A stretch of 64,000 nucleotides of DNA from Pseudeuparius sepicola. Taxonomy: Eukaryota; Arthropoda; Insecta; Coleoptera; Anthribidae. Location: contig OY987298.1 of assembly GCA_963920635.1 (NCBI GenBank), forward strand, positions 36,363,787-36,427,786. Direction: 5' to 3'. This document shows, piece by piece, positions 23,560 to 34,789 of the stretch. Under the pieces are notes generated by a model, which searched no databases, was not told where the DNA came from, and saw only the letters and a list, made by a program, of their open reading frames with translations. Every line of letters starts with the position of its first letter. The first letter of the stretch is position 1. A program made the position numbers and the translations under genes.

Positions 23560-24170
23560 GCATTCTCAAAATACGTAGCGCCGCTCATGCATATTCGTGT
23601 CGGATTAGGCGGCAGCCCGCGGGCCCGGCACCCCCGCGCCCCGAAGGCCTCGGCCGCGATTCGCCGGGTGTGAGTCGGGCCGTCGGCGCGCGGCGTAGTG
23701 CGGACGGGTGGGCAGCGAGCGGGCGCCGCGACGCCGAGGACACCCCCGCCGACCACCGCCGCCAGCGACCAGGCGACCGCCCGTCGTCGATCCACCCCCG
23801 GGCCGCGACCAGAGGGCCCCCCGAGGGCCCCACGTCCCCGCCGAGCCGCCCCCGCCCGCCCCGCGTCCCCGTATCGATCGCGCGCCACCCAATGTGTTCC
23901 CGAACGAGGTGTCACCCGGCTCCCAGCCCCGCCGCAGTCTCTCCGGGCCGCCACCTTCTCACATAGTTTACGCGCATCACCCCCCATCGAGGCCTTCGCC
24001 GAAAGTAAAGCAATACACGCCACAACCAAGACATAACCTCCCAAGAGACTGTTTCGCAGACTGAGCAACCGACCGGATAACGACTGAATTTTACACCAAT
24101 TTTTCGTCGGTGTCGTTTTTCTCCCGGTCTCGTCGATGTTTTGATAGAATTTTACAAAGACAACCGCGGC
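23560..24170. promoter_or_regulatory. CpG island, probable bidirectional promoter
   Basis: This is the most GC- and CpG-dense segment of the window, with abrupt boundaries. It lies between the minus-strand small ORF (start 23511) and the plus-strand exon (ATG 24174). Long open frames on both strands inside it (for example 24068 to 23556 on minus) follow from composition and the scarcity of stop codons. The last part (about 24040-24170) is shared with the decayed duplicate near 25340-25480. Confidence 0.6.
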
Positions 24171-24540
24171 GCGATGGCGCAGCAGGATATCGCCGCCGTG
24201 GAGCTGGACGAGGAGGACGGAGGATCGCCTCCGGCGGCGCCCGCCACCCCCGCCAGGCCCCCGCCGCCCCCCTCCGTCTCGCCGCCCAACACCATGACAG
24301 GTAAATGCGCCAAGGCCGCCGCGCCGTTGTTGTTCGATAAACTGTGTTACTGGGTTATAAACAGAACCCCGCCGCCCTCTGCAATTGTGGCTTGAATCGG
24401 TAATGTTGCGTGCCCAAACAGGTATAATGAATGAAGTTCACCTTTCTTCCTGCTTTTATTGCGTTTATCGCATTATTGATTTTTTCGTGTTTTGCGCAGA
24501 ACGGAAATAATAGGTAGATATTTTTTCAGTAATCTAAGTG
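24005..24540 (+). repeat. Exon-1 region, source copy of a local duplication
   Basis: This interval matches 25305-25690 in the same order and orientation. Shared blocks include CAAGAGACTGTTTCGCAGAC (24041 and 25340), AAACTGTGTTAC followed by GGTTATAAACAGAACC (about 24340 and 25508), TATAATGAATGAA (about 24423 and 25588) and TTTCGTGTTTTGCGCAGAAC (about 24485 and 25651). The upstream part of the CpG island is not shared. Confidence 0.85.
24174..24300 (+). CDS. Probable first coding exon, proline-rich, unknown gene
   Basis: ATG at 24174 (context GCGATGG) opens MAQQDIAAVELDEEDGG. A Pro/Ala-rich segment follows with a five-proline run, then SVSPPNTMT. The exon ends at ACAG/GTAAAT (24300/24301), a good donor, in phase 1. 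The frame continues past the donor, but the sequence loses coding character there. The acidic start followed by a low-complexity proline-rich linker suggests a disordered N-terminus of a larger protein, presumably completed by exons outside the window. The decayed duplicate at 25305-25690 does not preserve this frame. I do not recognise the gene. Confidence 0.5.
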
Positions 24541-24876
24541 TTCCTAGTGAAGTGAATCCAATTTGCCTGGTACAATACAAGCTCTGAACACGTCCCATAG
24601 GGTTGATAAAGAGATTTTGATATCTTGTCAACATTTTTCAAAAATTGTATGATGTCTTCTCAAGAATATATTTCTTACTGAACAAAATGTGCTAGATATT
24701 ACTTACGCTTTAAATAAATTCTCATGATTTAAAATTGCACACAACCTTTCATACAAAAAATGTAAACCAAGACATTAAATTGAAACTTTAAGTAAATGAT
24801 AAACAGCCTAATTTCAATCAAATTTTATTATTTGAATAGTTTGATTCCATCTTAAGATAGGACACTTACTTACTTA
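24541..24876. other. No gene seen; likely intron
   Basis: AT-rich sequence between the duplicated exon region and a hairpin element. Nothing is recognised. Confidence 0.45.
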
Positions 24877-25032
24877 AGCCTGGTTCATGCAGCTTCTTCA
24901 TCTTTTAATTTTTCTTTATCTTTAAGAAATATTAAATGTCATTAGTCAGTTCAAATCAAGGGACACATGCTATTGGTTATTTCTTAAAGATAAAGTAAAA
25001 TTAAAAGATAAAGAAGCTGCATGAACCAGGCT
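24877..25032. mobile_element. Hairpin MITE with 7-bp duplication (156 bp)
   Basis: Arms of about 55 bp begin AGCCTGGTTCATGCAGCTTC and end in the complement, around about 45 bp of centre. It is flanked by TTACTTA at 24870-24876 and 25033-25039, an identical 7-bp repeat. It has the same duplication length as the mini-hairpins elsewhere in the window but is several times larger. It lies between the two copies of the exon-1 duplication. Non-coding. Confidence 0.8.
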
Positions 25033-25304
25033 TTACTTACATATTTTGTAAATGTGATACCCTTGTAACAAAAGATTCACATGATTTTTATAAATATAGC
25101 TTGTGACATTGAGGCATATTTGTCATGTCAAACTATATCTTGAATTGAAATATTGTGCTTATAGCTTGAACTGTATCAGGAGTTACATTATTGATGAAAA
25201 TAATGGGAAAATGCTATTAAGTTTAGGAATCTATACGAAAAATGAGTATAACCTATTACAAATAGCTCATATCCACACAAACAACACACGCAAAACAAAA
25301 AAGA

Positions 25305-25690
25305 ACACATGCCACAAGCAACAGTCAAGACAAAAGTTTACAAGAGACTGTTTCGCAGACTGAGTAACCACCAGGTAGGTATAGGTACATATATTAATAT
25401 TGTTTTTTCGTTGATGCAGTTTTTCCTGGTCTATCCTTGGATATATTTTTACAAAAAAAAACGCAATGCGTTGGTGAAGCAGGAGATCATCTCCATCTCT
25501 CTCGCAATAAACTGTGTTACCAGGTTATAAACAGAACCTCTCTCCAAGGGTGCTTTGAATTGGTATTATTGCGTGCCGAAAACACTATAATGAATGAAAC
25601 ATTTATTTGTTCGTGCTTTCATTGCGTTTATGGCATTATTATTATTGATTCTTTCGTGTTTTGCGCAGAACGAAAAGTAGATATTTCAAT
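25305..25690 (+). repeat. Decayed duplicate of the exon-1 region
   Basis: Collinear with 24005-24540 (shared blocks are given there) but AT-rich. The GC-rich coding exon is reduced to a short, diverged stretch (ACGCAATGCGTTGGTGAAGC near 25460), the reading frame is lost, and an AT-rich insertion (about 25375-25415) interrupts it. It reads as a degenerate copy of promoter and first exon, now non-coding. Confidence 0.75.
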
Positions 25691-25746
25691 TTTGGAAACA
25701 CCATACATTCGGTGTTCTTAGTATTTCTTTATTTATTATTGCTAAG

Positions 25747-25983
25747 TTGCATGGATATTGAAAACAATTGAAACTGTAATTTGCTTTATTACAAATAAGA
25801 GTAATGTCAATAGGTGTAAACACAAAAACCCTAATGTACAAATTATGGGGTATGAAAAATTTATCGAAATAAATGGTAGATTAATTTTTTTTAATTCAGG
25901 TTTTTTGTATTTAGGTACCTAGGTATATCTATTTGTAATAAAGCAAGTTACAGTTTCAATTGTTTTCAATCACCAGGCAACTT
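25747..25983. mobile_element. Foldback MITE (~237 bp)
   Basis: Inverted arms of about 52 bp: GTTGCATGGATATTGAAAAC plus AATTGAAACTGTAATTTGCT on the left, and the complement with small changes (AGCAAGTTACAGTTTCAATT...CAGGCAAC) on the right. The central AT-rich part is unrelated. No convincing target duplication and no coding capacity. Confidence 0.7.
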
Positions 25984-26100
25984 GATTTAATCGAGTAGGC
26001 ACGTAAAATAGGAAGCCAAGTCGCTCTTTTCATTTCTAGAATTTTTATTGTTCGATATTTTTTAAGAAAATTTGGTACCCGTTTCAAGATTTGCCCAAAT

Positions 26101-26330
26101 CCAGTGGCGTAGTCAGAATTTTTTTATATAAAAATATGCCCAATTTGATATGCCCAATTTTGACCCAAAAAATATGTCGTAGTAGGCCTTGGTTTTTTAG
26201 AAATAAAATGTGCCGTTCTGCACTAAAGTACAGTTTTTGATGCCCTATCGTTAAAAAAAAACCGATAACAATCAGATGACAAATACCAATTTTATGGGGG
26301 AGTTCCGGTTTGAATTGGGGCACACTCTAC
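26101..26330 (+). mobile_element. hAT-type end fragment
   Basis: CAGTGGCGTAGTCAGAATTT at 26103 is a terminus typical of hAT elements. I found no matching right end nearby. The complete hAT-like element at 26331 begins just downstream. Confidence 0.4.
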
Positions 26331-27314
26331 CAGAGCTGGGCAGTAGTTAACTACTTTGTAGTTAACTACGTAGTTAATTACTTTTTCACAAAAAATAGTT
26401 GTACTTAATCTACTTTTTTTCATATTAGTAATTATCTTGGTAATTATACTCAACTTCATTTTTAATTCCGTAAAATACTCAAAAATTTTGTTGAAGAAGT
26501 ACTTAGTTAACTTGTCAACTACCATCTAAAAACTACTTAAAGTAATCTAACTACTTTTCAGTAATCTAACTACTTTTTGTTAATCTACCTACTTTCCAGT
26601 AATCTAATTACCTACCTTACTTAAAGGCGAAAGGTGAAAGTCTGAAATTCGGTACCTGGGAGAAGAAGTCATGAAAAAGACAAACAAAAAATTTTTGGGT
26701 ATTTTTAACCCCTTGACCCCTCAAATATCAAATGTCACATGTATATCACATGTATATCATATGTATATCACATATCGAATCTCAGAATTTTATCTTTGTT
26801 CGTTCTGGAAATATTTATAAAAAACCGTTTGCCAAAGTGTCCATTTTGGGAGCTATAGCCCCCTTAGGGGTCATTTTTGAGGCCATGTAGAGGGACAGGT
26901 TTATAGGAATTTTTTTCATGTTTTTGGGTCGCAGAATGCGCTGGTAAATTATGGCAGGCTACTTTCGGGACACCCTGTATATCGCTGTACTCATCACTGT
27001 ACCAAAAATGTAGTGGTTAATTTATTAGAACATTTTCTTCTTGTCTTTTTTTTTGTTTTTTTAGTAATAGTCGAGTTAATAGTCAGTAATCAATAAACTT
27101 ACTTGTCCTATACCAAGTTTTTTCAAAGTAGTTAAAAAGGTAGTTACCATTCTAACTACTAACTACTTAGTAGTTTTGTACTACTTAGTAGTTAGTAGTC
27201 AAACTACTTTTTAGGCCCGATAGTTATAGATTATCATGTAGCTAAACTACTTTTTTGTTGAAGTAGTTAGTAGTTGTACTCAACGACTTTTTAAAAGTAG
27301 TTTGCCTAGCTCTG
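26331..27314. mobile_element. hAT-like element with AGTAGTTAACTAC arrays (984 bp)
   Basis: The left end is CAGAGCTGGGCAGTAGTTAA; on the opposite strand the right end is CAGAGCTAGGCAAACTACTT. Both subterminal regions are packed with GTAGTT/AACTAC motifs in both orientations, as in many non-autonomous hAT elements. The flanks ACTCTACC and ACTGTACA match at six of eight positions, compatible with an old 8-bp duplication. The centre (about 26630-26990) is non-repetitive, holds short tandem CATGTATATCA repeats (26738-26778) and a lone GACACCCTG/TA end at about 26972. No transposase is visible. Confidence 0.75.
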
Positions 27315-28373
27315 ACTGTACATAATATGTAGAGGCGGTCCAAAAACTTTACGAGTAACCAGCAATTGTAATTACATTGTTGATTGAGATTTGTTTTCCA
27401 TTCACTAGATTTTGAAGAAATATTTTATCAGCCGTCGCTTTCATCCATATCCATCCATGTATTGAATATATTTATTACACCGAGTTTATATACCATATAC
27501 CTACCACAGAAACATGAACTGTTTTGAAACAAAATGTAAACTGCTGCTTTCAAAATACGAATGAAGTTGATTTTCGTATTGGAAGAACTGGGTAGGTAGG
27601 TACCTACATGTGCATATAAAAATTCAGGGAAGACAGGGTGAATATTTATAATTATTATAAAAACCGAAGTGGCAGAAAGTTAATTACCTGTGTATGCAGT
27701 GCTGTGCTTTTGGCTGAATAACGTGCAAAATTGTTATCATTTCTAGAAAACACCCACATTGCATATAAATAGGAGAAATCTCCTCTTTTTGGTGATTTTT
27801 TTTGCAAAGTTTTATAAAATTATGTATTTCCTGAGCTAAATTCATACATTGACGGCGGACGGCTTAGGTCATGACGACACATAACATATGGAAACCTTTT
27901 GATTTCTTCCGACAAGGGACGAGACTAAAACTAGTCTTGAATAGACTGACTTTCTCAATTTGTCCATAACAAGTTCCATAATAATATTTTGGAAACTATA
28001 TACATGCCTAACAGGCCATAACTAAAACAGTAGTTCTCCGAAGCCGGAGTGAGCGAGGACGATATAGATATTCCTCTCGAATTGGATACAATGTATTTTT
28101 TATGTGTAATAGTTGCTAAACTAATATTTGCATAAACGGTGAAAATAATTTGATAGACCTGGACCAACACTACATTAAAGACCTGTAGCGCTGTTTCAAG
28201 CGATCGCCACTGGAGCCACACGACTAAAAAAATCGACAGAGTGGATTAATGTTAAAAACACCATTGTTTCAGATTTTTATAAAATAAAAGCATCCAAAAT
28301 AAAATAAAATGCTTGTTTGTTATTTTCCTTTAATTTGACAAGCTTACATGGCATATATTCATAGGCTTAATTA
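27315..28373. other. No gene seen
   Basis: Nothing coding or repeated elsewhere in the window is recognised here. Confidence 0.45.
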
Positions 28374-29744
28374 ATAGTACGAGAGCCGGCTGCATGATTT
28401 CAACTCTCATAAGCTTATAGAATAAGATGTTGTGTAAAATGTAGAGAGTATATTTCTTTACTTGAAGGGAGTAGGTTGCCTCAATTTATATAGGCCCGAT
28501 CATTGTTATTTAAAGAAGTTGCGGTCAATTTTTAGGCAAATCTACTCTCATATGATTATAGAACAAAATAGGAAAGAAGGCCCAGGGAGCAACAATAAAA
28601 AAGGGTCCCTTGGTCCTTTAGAAATCCGATAGGCGTATTTTCGGGGCCCCGAAAATCCTCCGCTGTTAAATACAACGCGAAAGACGGGGGCAAGTCTGGA
28701 CCTCGGGGACGCGACTTGTTCGCGAAGTCCCGCTATACGCGACTGAATTTAAGATGCCAACGCCCCGACGTGACTATGCAAACTAATATATGGGCCATCG
28801 TCACCATGTGAACGGTGCTAGCACAGACATATATAGTAGCGAAGCTATATATGTCTGTGGTGCTAGCCACCGGGTCTACACTGCGCTATTCTTTGTTCTT
28901 GTTCATTGTTGGCATGGCCCATAGACTAGTTTAGCATTGAGCCTATAGGGGGCTAGTGCCATATACCGCTTGATGCACAGGAAAAAATTTTTTCAAACGC
29001 GTTTTTCGGGAGACCTGACGGTACGGCGAGATGGCAGAGAACGGGTCAACATATTTAAAGAAACTTTTTCAGGTAAATTATTTCTCGTTTTCGAGTTATT
29101 AAGAATTTTCGGCGAAAAAAAACGACCAACACAGGTGGGGCGCCAAAGTCCGTAATCTGTCAGAAATTGCACTTTTTCGCCGAGCTACAGCTAAGTTATT
29201 TCGGCTCGGGGCTCTGCGGGGTCGGAATTTTTAAAGCTTCCCTCAAGTCTTCAGCTCAGGTGCAGATGTTTCCGGTGCCCCCGAAAAATAAAAAAATGAG
29301 AAAAAACACGCAATTTATAAGAGCGGTTCCCGTCAATTTCGCTAATTCTACAGCCGTCCCGTTTCTCAAAACTTGGAATTCGGGAGTCGGGAAATTTGGT
29401 TAAATATCGGATTTTCGAGGTTTCTTTTGGTACTGGAGGAAAGTACAAGACCCAATTAAGAAATTTACCATCTTCTTCGATTTTTAGCACGGCACTTTTC
29501 GAATTTGTCAAAAGGGTTTTACGAAAAAGTAGTAGGTAAATAGGTACCTATGTTCGTGGGACGGGTTGTACCTATTAAAAAAGTAAAAATTATCCACAAC
29601 TTCTTTAAATAACAATGATCGGGCCCATATTATCTGAGGCAACGTTCTCCCTTGAAGTAAAGAAATATACTCTCTACATTTTACATAACATCTTATTCTA
29701 TAAGCTTATGAGAGTTGAAATCATGCGGCCGGCTCTTGGACTAT
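28374..29744. mobile_element. TIR element, superfamily unknown (~1.37 kb)
   Basis: Inverted arms of about 150-160 bp: GAGAGCCGGCTGCATGATTT on the left and, on the opposite strand, CAAGAGCCGGCCGCATGATT on the right. Both continue through CAACTCTCATAAGCTTATAG and the GATCATTGTTATTTAAAGAA block. The interior is GC-richer than average, with no recognisable transposase and several open but unconvincing frames. The flanks give no clear target duplication. A mini-hairpin is inserted at 28822-28859. Confidence 0.75.
28822..28859. mobile_element. Mini-hairpin element, CACAGAC family, 38 bp
   Basis: Arms CACAGACATATATAG and CTATATATGTCTGTG around TAGCGAAG. Identical 7-bp repeats GTGCTAG flank it at 28815-28821 and 28860-28866 (the match extends one base further to the left by chance symmetry). 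A second family member is at 45737-45769 with a different duplicated 7-mer. Confidence 0.8.
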
Positions 29745-30244
29745 AATAAGGAAAGCGAGTCTAAAAAGCAAGCAAGAGTATTTTGGTACCTTTTGGTTTA
29801 AAATGAAATCCATGGCTAGTTGTGGTGTAAGTACAGAACCTATTAGATTTTTCAGTTTCTTCTTATATACTGGACCCTTGGTTTGGGGCTATACCCTATA
29901 CCTAAACTAAATTTTATATTTTCATTCTTGCATGTACTTTATAAAATACTGTTCCAAAATATAATATCCAGAATTCTAGCTTCTTCAACTGGTTGAACAT
30001 ATCATCCCTGAATTCAAAAATAGTGTTTATTCTTCTGCAATTCACATAATGGTCTGTGCATACGACTTTCTTCATGGACATGGAAATTTCATGTTATCGC
30101 AAACAAATCTACCCAAGAAAAGCTCTGTTAATATGACAAAACTGCGAAATGTTGAACACAAAGAGAATTCGTGACCGTAAAAAGGACAGAAATGGTAATA
30201 ACATCAGAAACTGACATACCTATAACCACAGAATAACCTATAAC
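29745..30244. other. No gene seen
   Basis: No coding or repeat feature is recognised. Confidence 0.45.
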
Positions 30245-30274
30245 CATTGAGTGAGGAATAATCTTCATTCAACG
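30245..30274. repeat. Mini-hairpin, CATTGAG family, 30 bp
   Basis: CATTGAGTGAGGAATAATCT followed by TCATTCAACG is close to the 42179 copy, and both are preceded by CTATAAC. The right flank (CATACCT) does not match, so no target duplication is claimed for this copy. Confidence 0.55.
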
Positions 30275-30470
30275 CATACCTAACCTATAATAAGTCGCAA
30301 ACAACAATGAAATATGACGCCATGCTCGGGTCTTTAATATAGTGTCGGTCCAAAGATAGACCACACTGGCATTTTAGAATAAAATTAATTCAATGGTAGT
30401 AGCTTGATTTTCAACACGCGCCGGAGAAATGTTAACAACTGTGATTGGCTGATTTCAATCTATATTTTAC

Positions 30471-30735
30471 GACAGAAAATATAGTTCCACAACAGAAAGC
30501 TCCTTAACCTTAACAATACCTGTCAAATGGACTCCAACTACAGACTCCAAAAACAAGTAGATTGCATTTCTTAGGAAATGATATTTTCCCAAAATATAAT
30601 CTTCCCAATTAGTAGATTAGCCAACATTTAATAGTGGACCTCAATATCAATGCATTTGGAAAATATTAAGCTTCAAAGTTGGAGTCCATTTGACAGCTGT
30701 CATTTAGGAGCTACATTTTCTGTGATTGTACCTAT
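30471..30735. mobile_element. Foldback MITE (~265 bp)
   Basis: Left arm blocks ACAGAAAATATAGTTCC, GAAAGCTCC and CTGTCAAATGGACTCCAAC are mirrored on the right as GTTGGAGTCCATTTGACAG, GGAGCT and ACATTTTCTGT. The centre is unrelated AT-rich DNA. No coding capacity; boundaries are approximate. Confidence 0.65.
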
Positions 30736-32039
30736 CCATTCTGTAGACTGAATAAAACTTCCAAAATATCCATGTGTATAAATAAGGTTACGTTATTCCA
30801 GATTTCGTTTTTAAATTTTGAAGTTTTGGTGTTCCTCTAAAATCTTGTAAACTTTTCACTCAGAAGAAATTTTTATTTTATTAGGTACATTTTAAAGTCT
30901 TCCCAACTATAGGTATGTATTAGGCGTGTATTTACATCTACCTACGTCTCCGTAAAAGGACTGCTTCGCAGTATTCACCATCTTAAATCATCTCCTGTGT
31001 ATTTTCTCGCGATAATTTACACACAGTTTTCACAACGTCATGTCGGCGATCAAGCACTTAACTCCGTCCGCTTATTTTTGTTGTTAAAAATCCAAACCTA
31101 TTAATCTTCCATTACGAAACCCAAACTTGTTTAATCACGCACCGCAGCTCGGAGCTCGCCTCTGGGAAGTACTCCCGGCATTGATATTTCTCAATACGGC
31201 CGCCCATATAAGTCACTGATAGACGATTGGACGCGTAACGGTGTACGCTGGAAAAAAGTCGACGCAGCCGCAAGACGGCGAACAGTTCTTGCCGCCACTC
31301 ACAGCTATCTTTACTGTGGCCGTAATGAATATTTATTCGAAGAGACGACGACTAAAATAAATAAACATGAGAGAGCACACCCAGGACGGGAATCGTAGGT
31401 ACTCGGATGACATACGACTCGGCAACCGGTAGAAGGCACTAGGAAGCTGTTCTACCACTAAATATTTTATAAGATGGACGATTATAAAAGTGCAATGCAT
31501 ACCCGTTTTTAGATCATTTGTCAGCCAAGCAGGTACATGCATTTAAATGCATCACTGGCATGTGTAAATTAATGAGATTTTATGTGCATGGGTTCCGCAC
31601 CTGGTAATTTTTTCTACCACATGGACCACCGTATGAGAGCTTACTTCATTTATAATGGTATAGTAGTTTATTTGAATCTATTACTAGAAGGCGTATTACA
31701 AGGAAGCAGGTACACCACTACACTCACCTTTAGTATCTCAGCATATGCATACCATACCAAAACCACAAAGCCATAATTAGTAAGTAATAAAGTAGGTATT
31801 TTTCATTCATTATTGATGACAACATTTGTTGAAACTATGGTTAAGAAATGTTTGTTTATTTTCTCCTAATAAATGGAGACCTTCCCATGTGATACACCAA
31901 TGGATATAGCTTCAGCTGTCGCCAATATGTTTAATTCAAGAATTTAGAAATGTGAAAGGTGAAAGTTATGGGTTGTTCAATTTTTTGGGTAGATTTTTCC
32001 TCTTTTTCCAAATCAGAAAATGCACTAACCTCCCCAAGG
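30736..32039. other. No gene seen
   Basis: A slightly GC-richer patch at 31130-31330 and the perfect palindrome ATGCATTTAAATGCAT (31537-31552) are the only structures seen. No exon can be supported. Confidence 0.45.
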
Positions 32040-32041
32040 TA

Positions 32042-34393
32042 CAGGGTGGCCCATCCAAGCGTCAAAAGTGTGCTACGTGGAGACAGGTTAACATAAAATC
32101 GTCATTCAAAAAATGAGGTTGTAGTAAAAATTAAAGAGAATTCGAGGGTGTACCCTAATTTTGTATACGGGGGTCGGTAAAAAAGTTATCGCGAAAAAAC
32201 ATTTTTTGCAAAATAAAAAAAAAATATTTTTACCTACACATCCATTAGAGAACCTTTAAGTAGTATTCCCGAATATTCAGTTTTTTAATATAACTTCCGG
32301 TTATAGCGGAAATGAAAGTGGTTTTCTCTATTTTACAACTTACACATTTCTCTTAACCATCTCAGGATTCCTTTGATTTTGATTCCTCTGAATCCAACGA
32401 TATATAATTTGACCTATTTATCTCCAACCGTTTCCGAGATATTTATCAGAGAAGCTCCATCAAACTAGATACATGGTCTCATGGTCGGTGTCTGATGTTC
32501 GATCTTATGACAAATCAAGTCAGCCGTGATAATAAAACTGACAAGCGAGTAGGCTGAATGTTAAAGTGGCTAGAACCATTCAACTGCATACAACTTAATT
32601 AAAAATCTCGTGGAAATTATGAAACATTTATTATTTTTACTACTGTCATAACAACAATATGATTAGTTATTAAAAATTAGTTAGAAGTTCATTTACATTA
32701 AATGTTCAAAATGGTTTATACTATTATTTACACATAACCTAAGTCTTTTTAAGAAATTTTTTCGGACATTTTCAAAGATTAAGGGACGATTGTTTAAACT
32801 ATCAATTTCTAATTTTACTCGTCTTTTAATCTCCTCAACATTTTCGGGGCGGTTCTTAGAAACTTAATTTTTTAAATGCCCCCCACAAGAAAAAATCCAA
32901 GGGGGTTAAATCTGGACTACGTGGCGGCCACCTTATCGTTCCATGTTTACCAATCCAATTTTCAAACGAATTAATCAAAAATTCCGTTATGGGCCCACAG
33001 TTATGGAAGGAAGCGCCATCTTGCTGCCATATTAATTGTCTTTCTTGGAGTTGGTTAAGAAAAATTAATGGCCACTGGTCAAAGTATTGTTCCAATTCGT
33101 TCTGGATTAACTGTAGGTATTTCCTACCTGTCATACTTCCTGAATAAAATAGAGGGCCCATTATAAAATTTCCCACAATTCTGCACCAAACACCCACGGA
33201 ATTTCTGCCGGATTTCACAACTTCACGAAATGCCCGTGGATTGTCAACAGACCAAAATATACTATTTTTCCGGTTGTATATTCCCGCCGTTGTAAATGTA
33301 GCTTCATCGGACCAAATAATTTGTTTAAAAAATCCAGCTCCACCTCTTGCAAAATAAAAGTTTAACATTGTTTGACAATATTCCATATTCCAGTCTTCTT
33401 GCAGCATCTCCAGGGAAGAGCCTTTGAACAGGTAATGTTTTGAAGGCTTTAAATTTACTTAATTTCATTACCCTTTGTATTGTAGACCGGGGAATTTGTA
33501 AGTCTCTCGCTGCATCTCTCTGAGATTTTTCGTTATTTCTTCTGAAATAATTTAAAATTCGTTCTCTCTCGTTCTCACTAATTCTAAACCCTTTTTTTCT
33601 CTTGCTAATCACACTTCCTGTCGATCTGAATCTTCGATACAGCTTACATATAAATGAAGCACTCGGAACATTTCTATTTGGATATTTACGAGAATACTCC
33701 CTCAAAGTTTCTACGTATCTTTTATCATTTTTGATGAAGATCTCTAAAATATCACAGCATTCTTCTTTCAAAAACATTTTTTAAACTGCAACTACTAACA
33801 GCTTCAGCAACAAAATTTTAGACTAATCTGACACGTAAATAGAAATATTGAATTGACAGCCTACTCGCTTGTCAGTTTTATTATCATGGCTGACTTGATT
33901 TGTCATAAATTTGGTTTTATTGTTTGGCCTACTCAGATCGAACATCAGACACCGACCATGAGACCATGTATCTAGTTTGATGGAGCTTCTCTGATAAATA
34001 TCTCGGAAACGGTCGGAGATAAATAGGTCAAATTATATCGTTGGATTCAGAATTAAAAAAGGAATCCTGTGATGGTTAAGAGAAATGTGTAAGTTGTAAA
34101 ATAGAGAAAACCACTTTCATTTCCGCTATAACCGGAAGTTATATTAAAAAACTGAATATTCGGGAATACTACTTAAAGGTTCTCTAATGGATGTGTAGGT
34201 AAAAAAAATATATTTTTTTATTTTGCAAAAAAATGTTTTTTCGCGATAACTTTTTTACCGACCCCCGTATACAAAATTAGGGTACACTCTCGAATTCCCC
34301 TTAATTTTTACTACAATCTCATTTTTTGAATGACGATTTTATGTTAACGTGTCTCCACGTAGCACACTTTTTCCGCTTGGATGGGCCACCCTG
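32042..34393. mobile_element. Mariner-like transposon, complete, ~515-535-bp TIRs
   Basis: This element of 2352 bp runs from CAGGGTGGCCCATCCAAGCG to the complementary right end, with perfect TA duplications at 32040-32041 and 34394-34395. The TIRs are unusually long (32042 to about 32556 and about 33857-34393) and very similar to each other. The interior encodes a minus-strand transposase (33777 to 32693) broken by two frameshifts. It is the best-preserved autonomous-type element in the window. Similarity between the TIRs suggests a fairly recent insertion or gene conversion between arms. Confidence 0.95.
32693..33777 (-). pseudogene. Mariner-type DDE transposase, two frameshifts
   Basis: From ATG at 33777 the first about 125 codons encode a DNA-binding region. 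It has HTH 1 (YRRFRSTGSV and nearby), a basic linker (KRKKGFR) and HTH 2 (SQRDAARDLQIPRSTIQRVM). The catalytic domain follows with IIWSDEATF (first Asp), IWQQDGASFH (second Asp) and PRSPDLTPLDFFLWG (third Asp). By my count the second and third Asp are about 40 residues apart. A tandem 7-bp duplication (GGAATAT twice, about 33381-33394) shifts the frame between ARRLEY and CQTMLNF. A second one-base shift near 32856 puts a stop after GAFKKLSF, while the C-terminus continues in another frame (PENVEEIKRRV... to FEHLM) to TAA at 32695-32693. Otherwise it is close to full length, about 350 residues. Confidence 0.93.
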
Positions 34394-34395
34394 TA

Positions 34396-34747
34396 GGTAC
34401 CTGCCTTGGTGCAGGGGTGCCAAACAAGTTCCATTCTTCATAAACTTTCCCACTCTGAGCAATATACTATTTTGGTTTCTTAACACACCAACGAAAATCT
34501 CTAACGAAAATAATTACTGAATTTTTCCTTTCTCGGATCAAATAACTTGCATATTTTACTTTTAGTGCATATTTTCATTTTGCAACAAAAGTGTACTCTT
34601 GTTTTACAAAGATCAAATCAGGTGTTTTGTTGCACGTTTTGCCAATTTCAAACACCCGGTATATTATGATTAAATATTATAAATAAATAATAATTTATTT
34701 AGCACTTGGCTAGTAATAGCATAATTTACAAATATAACGATTTTAAA
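34396..34747. other. No gene seen
   Basis: AT-rich sequence right of the mariner element. Nothing is recognised. Confidence 0.4.
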
Positions 34748-34754
34748 GTATAAC

Positions 34755-34782
34755 CAAAGATCATGGAATATTATGATCTTTG
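34755..34782. mobile_element. Mini-hairpin element, CAAAG family, 28 bp
   Basis: Arms CAAAGATCAT and ATGATCTTTG around GGAATATT. Identical 7-bp repeats GTATAAC flank it at 34748-34754 and 34783-34789. It shares CAAAG/CTTTG tips with the elements at 12280 and 38487. Confidence 0.75.
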
Positions 34783-34789
34783 GTATAAC

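Noticed and set aside
23556..24068. 170-codon minus-strand frame with a hydrophobic start resembling a signal peptide
   Set aside because: It lies almost wholly in the CpG island, where stop codons are scarce and several frames are open on both strands. Its apparent signal peptide comes from the block shared with the decayed duplicate at 25340, where the frame is not kept.
31537..31552. Perfect palindrome ATGCATTTAAATGCAT
   Set aside because: No flanking direct repeats and no second copy. A 16-bp AT-rich palindrome can arise by chance.
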